Source of the DNA: Hymenobacter jeollabukensis
Lineage (GTDB): Bacteria; Bacteroidota; Bacteroidia; Cytophagales; Hymenobacteraceae
Length of the DNA stretch: 64,000 nt
Assembly: GCF_005771675.1 (NCBI RefSeq)
Contig: NZ_VAJM01000009.1
Span: 1 to 64,000 of the forward strand
Direction of reading: 5' to 3'
Shown: in pieces, positions 16,018-24,426 of the stretch
How the letters are laid out: every line of letters begins with the position of its first letter
Position numbering within the stretch: position 1 is the stretch's first letter
Notes under the pieces: model-generated
The model's database searches: none
The model's input: only the letters and a program-made list of their open reading frames with translations
What the model was told of the DNA's origin: nothing
Made by a program: the position numbers and the translations under genes

Positions 16018-18510
16018 ATGGCCGTTAACGAAAACGCCGAACTGGAAGAACTCATTCGGAACGCCACCAGTGGCGGCGCGGCGCCGACGGCCCCGGCGGC
16101 CGAATCCGAAGACGACTCCGTGGGCGGCGGGCTGGACCTGCCCTTGCTGCTCTCGGTGGCGCGGCGCAGCCTGCCGTGGATGATTCTGCTGGTGCTGATC
16201 GGGCTGGCGGCCAGCTGGAGCTACCTGCGCTACACCAAGCCGCTGTACCGCTCCTCGTCCACCATCAAGATTGACGAGAAGCAGCAGGCCGGCGACCTGG
16301 GCTTGCTGTCCGCCGGCGCCCAGCCCGGCCAGCAGGGCATCAGTAAGCTGTCGGCCGAGGTGGCGCTGATTCAGTCAGACCTGATTTATACCCGGCTGCG
16401 CGATTCGCTGGAGCTGGACGTGAACTACTACACCGAGGGCACGGTGCTGGAAACGGAGCTGTACCGCACGGCCCCGTTCCGGGTGGAGTACACGGTGCGC
16501 GAGCCGCTGCAGTTCGGGCAGAAGTTCAACGTGGAAATCCTCGACCAGAACCGCTTCCGGCTGAGCTATGCCCAAGGGCAGGGTGAACAAGGCGGCGAGT
16601 ACCGCTTCGGGGAGCCGCTGACCACGCCCGGCTTTACATTGAACCTGACGCGCACCCGCTTCTTCAACGAACAGACGCCGGAAACGAAGTATTTCTTCGT
16701 TGTCAATACGCCGGAAGCCATCAATAGCTACCTGGCGCAAAACCTGGCCGTGAGCATCATCAACCCCGATGCAAACACCATCGGTATTTCCTTTACTGAC
16801 TACACGCCGACCAAAGCCCGCGACATCGTCAACAAGATTGACTCGGTGTACCAGCAAGTGAAGCTGGCGCGCAACTCGCAGAGCACGCAGCAGTCAATGG
16901 CCTTCCTCGACAGCCAGCTCAACGGCAACCGGGATTCGCTTCAAAAAGCGGAAAATGCCTTTCAGGCCGCCGTCAAGCGCAACCGCACCTACGATGCCAA
17001 AGGTGACCTGACCGCCATTACCACCCAGCTGCAGGAGCTGGCCAAGCAGCGCGAAGAGATTCAGCGCCGCCAGGGCGTGCTGCAGGAACTATCGCGGGTG
17101 GTGGAAAAGGACCGCGTGGTAGGCAGCGACGAGCTGACCGTGGAAGAAAGCATTCCGGGGCTGGCCGTGCTGCAGGACCCGCAGATCAGCCAGCAGCTGA
17201 CGGCCCTCAACGAGCAGCAGCGCGAGCTGCGGCAGGTATTGCAGTCGTATCAGCCCACGACGACGGCGGTGCAGATTCGGCAAAGCCAGCTGGCCTTCAC
17301 CAAGCGCAGCATCCGCCGCCTGATGCAGCAGACGCTGAAGCTCACCAACGACGAGCTGAACGCGCTGACGCGGCAGCAGCAGCAGCTGGCCGGTGAACTA
17401 CAGTCGCTGCCGGGCAAGGAAACGGAGCTGGCCCGCCTGCGCCGGCCGGTGGAGCTGTACGTAAGCTCCTACATGCTGCTGATGCAGAAGAAAGTGGACT
17501 TCGGCATTCAGAAGGCCGGTACCATTGCCGATCTGCAGATTCTGTCGCCGGCCAGCCTGCCGGGTGAGCCGATTTCGCCCCAGAAGATGATGGTGTACGC
17601 CATCGGGCTGGCCCTGGGGGCGGTGCTGGGCCTGGGCCTGGTGGCCGGCCGCTACCTGCTGCACAACACCGTGACGAGCATTCGGGAGCTGGAGCGCAAC
17701 ACCGTGGCCCCGGTGCTGGGCGTGGTGCCTTCCTACGACAAGGAGAAGCTGGCCGTATCGAAGCTGATTGTGGATAAAAATCCCAAGTCAGCCATATCGG
17801 AGGCCATCCGCTCCATCCGGACCAACCTGGAATTCGTGGCCAACTCCCGGCAGAAGCGGCTGATTTCGGTGACGTCAACCATTTCGGGCGAGGGCAAAAC
17901 CTTCGTGGCCGTGAACCTGGGCGGCATCATTGCCCTTTCGGAGCAGCGCGTCATCATCATCGACCTGGACATGCGCAAGCCGAAGGTGAACCTGGCCTTC
18001 GACGCAGAAAATACCAAGGGGGTCAGCACCATCCTGATTGACCGCCACACGGTGCAGGAGTGCATTCAGCGCACCAGCATTCCGTCGCTGGACTTTATTT
18101 CGGCCGGCCCCACGCCGCCCAACCCCTCGGAGTTGATCCTGCACCCGCAGTTCGACCAGATGCTGGAGGAGCTCAAGCGCACCTACGACGTCATCATCAT
18201 CGACACCCCGCCGGTGGGCCTGGTGACCGACGGCGTGCTGATCATGCGCAAGGTGGACGTGCCGATTTACATCGTGCGGGCCGGCTACTCCAAGAAGGCC
18301 TTCCTGAAGAACATCAACAAGCTGGTGCGCGGCAGCGGCTTTGGCAAGCTCACCACCATCCTCAACGATGCCCAGGCCGGCGGCATGTACGGCTACGGCT
18401 ACGGGTATGGCTACGGGTATGGCTACGGCTACGGCACGGGCTACGGCTACTACGAAGAAACCCAGGCCCCCAGCGGGCTGCTGGCCCGCCTGCGCCGCCG
18501 CTTTTCGTAA
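16018..18510 (+). CDS. Polysaccharide co-polymerase with BY-kinase domain (Wzc-like)
   Basis: An 830-residue inner-membrane protein controlling chain length and export. The Wzz-type domain lies between a first membrane helix (about residue 55, LPWMILLVLIGLAASW) and a second (about residue 525, MVYAIGLALGAVLGLGLV), with a periplasmic coiled coil rich in Gln and Glu. The C-terminal bacterial tyrosine kinase has Walker A TISGEGKTFVAVN, Walker A' IIIDLDMRKPK and Walker B VIIIDTPPVG. The tail is an uninterrupted Tyr-Gly alternation (MYGYGYGYG... to GYGYYEE), the autophosphorylated tyrosine cluster, coded by a near-perfect 12-base repeat (about 18390-18450). The CpsB-like phosphatase follows 12 bases later. 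Confidence 0.95.
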   Translation: MAVNENAELEELIRNATSGGAAPTAPAAESEDDSVGGGLDLPLLLSVARRSLPWMILLVLIGLAASWSYLRYTKPLYRSSSTIKIDEKQQAGDLGLLSAGAQPGQQGISKLSAEVALIQSDLIYTRLRDSLELDVNYYTEGTVLETELYRTAPFRVEYTVREPLQFGQKFNVEILDQNRFRLSYAQGQGEQGGEYRFGEPLTTPGFTLNLTRTRFFNEQTPETKYFFVVNTPEAINSYLAQNLAVSIINPDANTIGISFTDYTPTKARDIVNKIDSVYQQVKLARNSQSTQQSMAFLDSQLNGNRDSLQKAENAFQAAVKRNRTYDAKGDLTAITTQLQELAKQREEIQRRQGVLQELSRVVEKDRVVGSDELTVEESIPGLAVLQDPQISQQLTALNEQQRELRQVLQSYQPTTTAVQIRQSQLAFTKRSIRRLMQQTLKLTNDELNALTRQQQQLAGELQSLPGKETELARLRRPVELYVSSYMLLMQKKVDFGIQKAGTIADLQILSPASLPGEPISPQKMMVYAIGLALGAVLGLGLVAGRYLLHNTVTSIRELERNTVAPVLGVVPSYDKEKLAVSKLIVDKNPKSAISEAIRSIRTNLEFVANSRQKRLISVTSTISGEGKTFVAVNLGGIIALSEQRVIIIDLDMRKPKVNLAFDAENTKGVSTILIDRHTVQECIQRTSIPSLDFISAGPTPPNPSELILHPQFDQMLEELKRTYDVIIIDTPPVGLVTDGVLIMRKVDVPIYIVRAGYSKKAFLKNINKLVRGSGFGKLTTILNDAQAGGMYGYGYGYGYGYGYGYGTGYGYYEETQAPSGLLARLRRRFS

Positions 18511-18522
18511 GTTGCCGCCTCT

Positions 18523-19278
18523 ATGGCTTCTTTTTTCCAAAAGCTTTTCGGTCGGAGTGCGGCCGTCGCGCCGGCTACGCTGGCCTCGTTGGGCACCGAC
18601 ATGCACTCCCACCTGCTGCCCGGCCTCGACGACGGGGCCGAAACGCTGGAACAGTCGGTGGAGCTGCTGCGCCTGATGCAGACGCTGGGCTACCGCAAGC
18701 TGGTGATGACGCCCCACATCATGGGCGACTTTTACCGCAATACCCCCGAGGGCGTGCGCGGCGCGCTGGCCAGCCTGCAGCAGGCCGCCACCGCCGCCGG
18801 CATCGAGGTGGAGCTGGACTGCGCGGCGGAATATTACCTCGACGAGTTTTTTATGCGGCGCCTGGAAACCCGGGACGAGCTGCTGAGCTTCGGCGGCGAC
18901 AAGCGCTACGTGCTCTTTGAGACGTCGTACATCAACGAGCCGTTCAACCTGCAGGAAGCGGTGTTCGGGCTGAAATCGGCGGGCTACCAACCAGTGCTGG
19001 CCCACCCGGAACGCTACACTTACCTGTACGGCCGCTTCCCGGAGCTGGAAAAAATCCGCGAAAACGGGGCCTTGCTGCAAGTCAACCTCAACTCCCTGGT
19101 GGGCTACTACTCCAGCGGCGCCAAGCGCGTGGCCGAGAAGCTCATCGACGCGGGCCTGGTCGACTTCGTGGGCACCGACGCGCACAACCTCAAGCACATG
19201 TCGGCGCTGAACCGGGTGCTGGAAAGCGAGTACCTGACCAAGCTGCTGCGCCTGCCGCTGCGCAACGCGGAACTGTAA
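18523..19278 (+). CDS. CpsB/CapC/YwqE-type tyrosine-protein phosphatase
   Basis: A 251-residue PHP-domain metal-dependent phosphatase that dephosphorylates the BY-kinase tail. Metal ligands are visible: HSHLLPGLDDG near residue 28, the MTPHIMGDFY motif, ETSYI, AHPERYTYL and VGTDAHNLKHM. The N-terminal MASFFQKLFGRSA looks amphipathic and may bring it to the membrane. With the upstream lipoprotein and kinase it completes the Wza-Wzc-phosphatase set. The glycosyltransferases and polymerase of the polysaccharide are not in the window. A repeat-armed inverted repeat begins one base after its stop. Confidence 0.93.
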   Translation: MASFFQKLFGRSAAVAPATLASLGTDMHSHLLPGLDDGAETLEQSVELLRLMQTLGYRKLVMTPHIMGDFYRNTPEGVRGALASLQQAATAAGIEVELDCAAEYYLDEFFMRRLETRDELLSFGGDKRYVLFETSYINEPFNLQEAVFGLKSAGYQPVLAHPERYTYLYGRFPELEKIRENGALLQVNLNSLVGYYSSGAKRVAEKLIDAGLVDFVGTDAHNLKHMSALNRVLESEYLTKLLRLPLRNAEL

Positions 19279-19279
19279 A

Positions 19280-19373
19280 TCAATGAGTGGATAAGCGACT
19301 GAGTGAATGAGTGATTCTCGTATGAACGTCCCTTCAACTCACTCATTCGCTCATTTACTCATTCACTCATTGA
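19280..19373. repeat. Inverted repeat with 8-bp TGAGTGAA-type tandem arms
   Basis: The 5' arm (19280-19314) and 3' arm (19339-19373) match in about 29 of 35 positions after reverse complement. Each arm is itself a tandem array of an 8-bp word, TGAGTGAA on one side and ACTCATTC on the other. It starts one base after the phosphatase stop and ends four bases before the next ATG, so it fills the whole gap. Confidence 0.85.
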
Positions 19374-19377
19374 ACCT

Positions 19378-20391
19378 ATGATATTCGTTACCGGCGGCAG
19401 CGGCCTTGTGGGTTCCTACCTGATTCCGGCCTTGTTGGCGCGGGGGCTGAGCGTGCGGGCGCTGTACCGCCAGGCCGTGCCCCGGCACGTGCCCGGCCAC
19501 GAGCGGGTGGAGTGGGTGGAGGGCGAGCTGCGCGACTCCGGCGTGCTGCTGGAGGCCCTGGCCGGCGTCACGCACGTGTTTCACTGCGCCGGCCTCGTGT
19601 CGTATGCGCCGCAGGATGCTGAGCTGCTGCGACAAGTAAACGTGGAAGGCACCGCGGCCGTGGTGGATGCCTGCCTGGCCCGGCCGGGCGTGCGGCTGTG
19701 CTACGTATCGTCGGTGGCGGCGCTGGGCGGGCTGCCCGAAACGGCCACCGGGCCCGAGCTGGACGAATCGGCCAAATGGGACCTGGGCGCGGCCCACGGC
19801 CACTACGCCACCAGCAAGTATCTGGGCGAGACGGAGGTGTGGCGCGGCGTGGCCGAAGGCCTGTCGGCCGTCATCGTGAATCCTTCCGTCATCCTCGGCG
19901 CCACCGACTGGGAGCGGAGCAGCACCCGACTATTTCGCTACGCCCACCAGCAGCATTCGTTTTACACGCCGGGAAGCGTTAATTTTGTAGATGTACGCGA
20001 CGTGGTGGCAGCCATGCTGCGGCTGACTTTGGACCTTGCGGTGACGGGCGAACGGTACATCCTGAGTGCCGGCGCGCTGCCGCTGGGCGAGTTTTTCCGG
20101 CAGACCGCCGCTTGCTTCGGCAAGAAGCCCCCGACGGTGGAAGTGCCCGATTGGGCGGCCGAAGCCATCTGGCGGCTGGAGCACGTGCGCAGCCTGATCA
20201 GTGGTTCCCGGCCGCTGATTACCAAGGATACCGCCCGCGCCGGGCGGCGGCCGGTGGTGTATCAGGCCGGGAAGGTGCAGCAGGCTACCGGCCTGCGCTT
20301 CCGGCCGGTGGAGGAAACCATCCGCTGGGCCTGCGCGGCCCTGGCGGCCGGGCCGAACTCGCAGCCGGTTTCGGGGGTTGTAATACCCTAG
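19378..20391 (+). CDS. NAD-dependent epimerase/dehydratase, extended SDR
   Basis: A 337-residue Rossmann enzyme starting MIFVTGGSGLVGSYL, with the TGGSGLVGS nucleotide-binding loop at residues 5-13, VFHCAGLVSYA, the Ser of the triad in YVSSVAALGG, and the YATSK motif near residue 143. VNPSVILGATDW is typical of the dihydroflavonol-4-reductase-like branch of NAD-dependent epimerases, so the substrate could be a sugar nucleotide or another hydroxy compound. Position after the polysaccharide cluster hints at a sugar, but this is inference only. There is no membrane segment. Confidence 0.85.
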   Translation: MIFVTGGSGLVGSYLIPALLARGLSVRALYRQAVPRHVPGHERVEWVEGELRDSGVLLEALAGVTHVFHCAGLVSYAPQDAELLRQVNVEGTAAVVDACLARPGVRLCYVSSVAALGGLPETATGPELDESAKWDLGAAHGHYATSKYLGETEVWRGVAEGLSAVIVNPSVILGATDWERSSTRLFRYAHQQHSFYTPGSVNFVDVRDVVAAMLRLTLDLAVTGERYILSAGALPLGEFFRQTAACFGKKPPTVEVPDWAAEAIWRLEHVRSLISGSRPLITKDTARAGRRPVVYQAGKVQQATGLRFRPVEETIRWACAALAAGPNSQPVSGVVIP

Positions 20392-20472
20392 GGGCTGTCT
20401 GCCAACGAAAGCGGCGCCGTACAGAGAAAAGACGCGGAGGCCGACCCCGGCCGCTGCGACCGTTGCTGATTA

Positions 20473-21876
20473 ATGAGAATGAACGAACAGTCTGAGGAAC
20501 GGGATGAGGTGTTGGCCACCGTGCGCCGCTTTGAGCGCATGCTGGCCGATGGCGAACCGGCGTTTTTTGATCTGGCCGATTTTGAAAGCATTATCGACCA
20601 CTATACCCAATCCGCGCAATTTGATAAGGCCCTGCAGGCCTGCGAGGCGGCCGTGGCCCAATACCCCTTCAGCACCGAGCTGCTGATCGACCGGGCGCAG
20701 GTGCTGGCCATGCGCGGGGAATATCCCGAGGCGCTCAAGCAAATCGACGAAGTAGCCGAGCGCGACCCGGACAACGCCGACGTGGCCGTGACCCGCGGCA
20801 TCGTCTCGACGCAGCAGGGCGACTACCCGGCGGCCGTGGCCTACTTTCAGCAGGGCGCCGAGCGCGCCCCCGACCGCGACGACATCTACTTCAATCTCGG
20901 CCTGGCTTACCAGCAGTGGCAGAAGTTTAAGAGCGCGGCCCGCAACTACAAGCAGAGCCTTAAGCTCAACCCCGACAACGACGCGGCGGTGCAGGAGCTG
21001 CTCTACTGCCTGGAAGTGTCGGGGCGGTTGGACAGCAATCTGGAGTTCTTCCGCCGCTTCACCGACGAAGACCCGTACTCGACCATTGCCTGGTACAACC
21101 TCGGGCAGGCCTACTACAAGGCCTTGCAGTACGGCAACGCCGCCCAGGCCTTCGACTACGCCATCGTCATCGACCCGAAGTTCTACGAGGCGCACGCCTA
21201 CCTGGCCAGCTGCTTCGTGAGCATGGAGGAGTATTCGCGCGCCATCGAGGAGTTTCAGCTGAGCTACCCCGAAGGCGAACCGACGGCGGAGGCCTTCTGC
21301 AACATCGGGGAATGCTACGAGAAGCTGCGCCAGTGGGACCTTTCGCGGCGGCACTACCAGAAAGCCCTGGACCTCGACCCCGAAATGGACGAGGCCTGGT
21401 TTGGCATCGGCGTGATTCTGGACGCGCAGGAGCACTGGTTTCAGGCCCTGCACTACTACCGCAAGGCCGTGGGCCTCTACGCCGAGAGCGGGGAGTACTG
21501 GGTGGCCCTGGCCGGGGCCGAGTACCAGGTGGGCAACATCGTGTCGGCGCTGGAAGCCTACGAGAAGGCCACCGAAGTGCAGCCCGACATGCCCGAGGGC
21601 TGGATCAACTGGAGCGCCATCCTCTACGAGCAGGGCAACTACGACGCGGCCATCGACCTGATGAAGACGGCTACCGAGCTGCTGCCCGAAGACGCGGAGC
21701 TGCTTTACCGCCTCTGCGCCTACCAGCTGGCCGCCGGCCGCTACCGCCAGGCCTACGACGTACTCGAAAATGCCTTACTTTTGGACTTCGACAAGCACCG
21801 CCTGCTCTTCGAGTTCTTTCCGGAGCTGGAGCAGCAGCGCGCCCTCACCCGCTTGATCGAGCAATACCGGAAGTAA
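20473..21876 (+). CDS. Tetratricopeptide repeat protein
   Basis: A 467-residue soluble protein built of about ten TPR units through its length (for example ALQACEAAVAQYPF, AVAYFQQGAERAPD, YFNLGLAYQQWQKFKSAARN, WYNLGQAYYKALQYGNAAQAF). The N-terminus is acidic and without signal. TPR arrays act as scaffolds; no enzyme motif was found. The gene precedes a phosphosulfolactate synthase, an adjacency I recall from other Bacteroidota, but its partner is unknown. The start could be ATG 20473 or ATG 20479. A terminator with T run follows. Confidence 0.88.
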   Translation: MRMNEQSEERDEVLATVRRFERMLADGEPAFFDLADFESIIDHYTQSAQFDKALQACEAAVAQYPFSTELLIDRAQVLAMRGEYPEALKQIDEVAERDPDNADVAVTRGIVSTQQGDYPAAVAYFQQGAERAPDRDDIYFNLGLAYQQWQKFKSAARNYKQSLKLNPDNDAAVQELLYCLEVSGRLDSNLEFFRRFTDEDPYSTIAWYNLGQAYYKALQYGNAAQAFDYAIVIDPKFYEAHAYLASCFVSMEEYSRAIEEFQLSYPEGEPTAEAFCNIGECYEKLRQWDLSRRHYQKALDLDPEMDEAWFGIGVILDAQEHWFQALHYYRKAVGLYAESGEYWVALAGAEYQVGNIVSALEAYEKATEVQPDMPEGWINWSAILYEQGNYDAAIDLMKTATELLPEDAELLYRLCAYQLAAGRYRQAYDVLENALLLDFDKHRLLFEFFPELEQQRALTRLIEQYRK

Positions 21877-22000
21877 ATGGCTGAATGGCTGACTTGTTAA
21901 AGGGCTGATACCAGGAATGGCTGTTTGGGCTACGGCGCCAAACGGCCATTCTTTTTTTGCCATTGCCAGGCCGGTCAGCCATTGGGCCATTGAGCCATTT
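21877..22000. repeat. Inverted repeat with AATGGCTG-type tandem arms around a terminator
   Basis: The left arm begins directly after the TPR stop (AAATGGCTGAATGGCTGAC, overlapping the stop codon), and the right arm (about 21961-22000) is the reverse complement of the same word array (GTCAGCCATTGGGCCATTGAGCCATTT). The arms align with an 8-base shift. The intrinsic terminator at 21915-21958 sits inside and uses the same word in its own stem. Confidence 0.75.
21915..21958 (+). terminator. Intrinsic terminator of the TPR gene
   Basis: Stem GAATGGCTGTTTGG (21915-21928) pairs with CCAAACGGCCATTC (21938-21951) in 14 positions including one G-T, followed by seven T. Confidence 0.85.
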
Positions 22001-22016
22001 GACCCCTCCAAACCAG

Positions 22017-22850
22017 ATGAACTACACCCTCTCGCAAATCCCCGAACGCACCCAGAAACCGCGCGAACAAGGCTTTACCATGGTCATGGACAAGGGCCTG
22101 AGCGTGCGCGAAGTCGAAGACTTTCTGGAAGTCGGGGCCGACTACACCGACATCGTGAAGCTGGGCTGGGCCACTTCGTACGTGACCAGCAACCTGCAGC
22201 GCAAGCTCGACGCCTACAAGGAGGCCGGCATTCCGGTGTACTTCGGCGGCACCTTGTTCGAAGCCTTCATCATCCGCAACCAGTTCGATGACTACCGCCG
22301 CCTGCTCGACCAGTTCGGCATGGAGTACGCCGAGGTGTCGGACGGCTCCATCGAGCTGGACCACGACCGGAAGCTGGATTTTATTCGTCAGCTGTCGGGG
22401 CAGGTGAAGGTGCTGTCGGAAGTGGGCTCGAAGGACGCGGAGAAGATCATCCCGCCCTACAAGTGGATTGCCCAGATGCGCACCGAGCTGGAAGCCGGCG
22501 CCATCAAGGTTATCGGCGAGGCCCGCGAGGCCGGCAACGTGGGTTTGTTCCGCTCGACGGGCGAGGTGCGCTCGGGCCTGGTAGAAGAAATCCTGACCCA
22601 GATTCCCTTCGAGAAAATCCTCTGGGAAGCCCCGCAGAAAGCCCAGCAGGTGTGGTTTATCAAGATGCTGGGGGCCAACGTGAACCTGGGCAACATCGCC
22701 CCGAACGAGGTCATTTCGCTGGAAACCATTCGCCTCGGTTTGCGCGGCGACACGTTCTCGCACTTCCTCGACATGGACGCGGTGGACCCGATGTTCAAGC
22801 CCGTGGAAAAGCCGGGCAACAAGCCGGGCACCTCCATGCCGCGCGGGTAG
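22017..22850 (+). CDS. Phosphosulfolactate synthase family (ComA-like)
   Basis: A 277-residue TIM-barrel protein beginning MNYTLSQIPERTQKPREQG at 22017. Family stretches include GFTMVMDKGLSVREVEDFLE, DIVKLGWATSYV, PVYFGGTLFEAFI, EVSDGSIEL, EVGSKDAEKII and LGANVNLGNIAPNEVI. The enzyme adds sulfite to phosphoenolpyruvate to give phosphosulfolactate, the first step of one coenzyme M route. In bacteria without methanogenesis it may feed sulfolactate or sulfonate synthesis; the rest of such a pathway is not in the window. It follows the TPR gene, separated by a terminator and the repeat, and is itself followed by a terminator. Confidence 0.88.
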   Translation: MNYTLSQIPERTQKPREQGFTMVMDKGLSVREVEDFLEVGADYTDIVKLGWATSYVTSNLQRKLDAYKEAGIPVYFGGTLFEAFIIRNQFDDYRRLLDQFGMEYAEVSDGSIELDHDRKLDFIRQLSGQVKVLSEVGSKDAEKIIPPYKWIAQMRTELEAGAIKVIGEAREAGNVGLFRSTGEVRSGLVEEILTQIPFEKILWEAPQKAQQVWFIKMLGANVNLGNIAPNEVISLETIRLGLRGDTFSHFLDMDAVDPMFKPVEKPGNKPGTSMPRG

Positions 22851-22877
22851 ACTTTCGGCGCGGTATGCTCGTTAATC

Positions 22878-22921
22878 ACGCTGCCGTTGTTCCTGCGGGA
22901 ACGACGGCAGCGTTTGTTTTT
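22878..22921 (+). terminator. Intrinsic terminator after the phosphosulfolactate synthase gene
   Basis: Stem ACGCTGCCGTTGTTCC with GGGAACGACGGCAGCGT, a 3-4 nt loop, then TTTGTTTTT. One position is a G-T or mismatch. Confidence 0.85.
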
Positions 22922-22943
22922 ATCCGGATCTGAAGCCCTCACT

Positions 22944-23861
22944 ATGAAGCCATTCATGTCACCTGCTCCCTCATCGTCGGCCATTTTCGGCTCCGGCGGT
23001 CTGCTGCTGGTCCTGAGTGTGCTGACGGGCTGCGCCAGCTCAGGGCCGGCTGCTCCCCAGGCCGCCGCCGACAACGCCAACAACGTCGTCATATCGAGCG
23101 GCGGCGGGGGTGGAGGCGGCAAGGTGATATTCAAGGGCCGCGACAACCTGCTGGAATCCAGCCAGCGTAACTCGACGCCGGCGCCGCCGGCCAACGACCA
23201 GAGCGTGCTCATCATCGAGGGCAGCCAGAACCACCTGAGCTACTCCGCCGATGGCGTGACTGCGCCCGCGCGCCCGGCGGCGGCCCACGGCCCGGATACG
23301 ACCATCATCAAGGCCAATGGACTGCGGCAGGACGTGCGGCTAACCGGCCCCAACGCCGGTAAGAAAGCAGCCCTACCCAAAACGGCGGTGCCCAAGGTGC
23401 CGCCGCCCACCGCCGCGCCGCCCGCAAACGTGGTGCAGTGGCAAAACGAAGTGGTGGACGTGGCCCACGACGCGGCCCAGGCGGCGGCCAACTACGACGA
23501 GCGGGAAGTGCTGGTGTCCGCCCTCAAGGGCTACGTGCCCGTCGGCGAGGCGCTGCAGCACTACGCCCGGCTGGCGCAGCAGGGGCAGGTGGAGGCCCTG
23601 TACCAGATGGCGCTGATTTACCGCAGCAGCGCCGCGCTGGCGGAGCAGAAGAAAGCGGTGGACTACCTGGAAGCCGCCGCCCGCAAAAGCCACGGCTCGG
23701 CCGCTCTGGAGCTGGCGGAGCTGTACGAGCAAGGGCTGCGCGGCTGGGGCGGCACCGTGCTGGAGCCCAACCGGCAGAAAGCCAAGTACTACTACCTGCT
23801 GGGCTTGAAAAACGGCGGGCAGCTGTCGGAAAGCAAGGTGCAGGAAATCAACCGCTGGTAG
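22944..23861 (+). CDS. Lipoprotein with C-terminal Sel1-like repeats
   Basis: A 305-residue lipoprotein; the ATG at 22944 gives a signal with lipobox VLTGC (Cys at about residue 31). A run of eight Gly follows (about residue 56) in a low-complexity, Ala/Pro-rich region. From about residue 180 the sequence is helical with Sel1/TPR character: VEALYQMALIYRSSAALAEQ, AVDYLEAAARKSHGSAALELAELYEQG, AKYYYLLGLKNGG. Sel1 arrays bind partner proteins; no catalytic motif was seen. The repeated phrases VIFKGRDNLLE and VLIIEGSQNHLSYS in the middle part look alike and may be a small duplicated beta motif. Confidence 0.75.
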   Translation: MKPFMSPAPSSSAIFGSGGLLLVLSVLTGCASSGPAAPQAAADNANNVVISSGGGGGGGKVIFKGRDNLLESSQRNSTPAPPANDQSVLIIEGSQNHLSYSADGVTAPARPAAAHGPDTTIIKANGLRQDVRLTGPNAGKKAALPKTAVPKVPPPTAAPPANVVQWQNEVVDVAHDAAQAAANYDEREVLVSALKGYVPVGEALQHYARLAQQGQVEALYQMALIYRSSAALAEQKKAVDYLEAAARKSHGSAALELAELYEQGLRGWGGTVLEPNRQKAKYYYLLGLKNGGQLSESKVQEINRW

Positions 23862-23910
23862 CCGGTCGGTTGTGTATACTCGCGCTGAACTTTTCACGAC
23901 TTACCCCCTC

Positions 23911-24390
23911 ATGCCACACCGCCACTATCCCACGTACCCGCCCGCTCGTGGCAATGTGCTGCTGTTGAGCTGCATGGATTTGCGCCTGCTCGACGACATC
24001 GTGCACTTCATGGAGCACGACAACCTGACCAACCGCTACGACCAGTTTATCCTGGCCGGGGCCGCGCTGGGGGCCGCGCACAACGGGCATTGGGGCCAGG
24101 CCTTTTTCGAGCACCTGGAAGTGGCCTGCCAGCTGCACGACGTGCGCGACGTGTACATCCTGGAGCACCGCAACTGCGGGGCCTACCGGGTGTTTCTGGG
24201 TGAGCAGGGCACTTTCACCGACTCGGCGCACGACCACGACGCCGAGCACACGCTGCACAACCAGTACGCCCAGCAGCTGGCCGATAAGATCCGGGCCTGG
24301 AGCCAGGCGCATCCGCAGTACCCGCTGCACGTGCGCTGCTTCCTGATGGATTTGCGCGGCGGGGTGGAGATGCTGGAAGCCAAGGCCTAG
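23911..24390 (+). CDS. Beta-carbonic anhydrase-like protein, short
   Basis: A 159-residue protein from the ATG at 23911. Zinc-ligand motifs of beta-carbonic anhydrases are all present: CMDLR (Cys-x-Asp-x-Arg, about residue 21) and EHRNCGAY (His-x-x-Cys, about residue 88), plus LAGAALGA in the position of the usual GNAG-type loop. It is shorter than typical beta enzymes (about 200 residues) and lacks the N-terminal helices. The reaction would be CO2 hydration to bicarbonate. Because of the short length and altered loop, a non-canonical role is possible. It carries no signal peptide. Confidence 0.7.
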   Translation: MPHRHYPTYPPARGNVLLLSCMDLRLLDDIVHFMEHDNLTNRYDQFILAGAALGAAHNGHWGQAFFEHLEVACQLHDVRDVYILEHRNCGAYRVFLGEQGTFTDSAHDHDAEHTLHNQYAQQLADKIRAWSQAHPQYPLHVRCFLMDLRGGVEMLEAKA

Positions 24391-24426
24391 AATCGCGTAT
24401 TTTGCCGGCTCATTTTTCTGCCCCTT

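Noticed and set aside
19378-20391. Part of the capsule operon as a certain sugar enzyme
   Set aside because: Context alone is weak; it follows a full intergenic inverted repeat and its motifs do not name a substrate.
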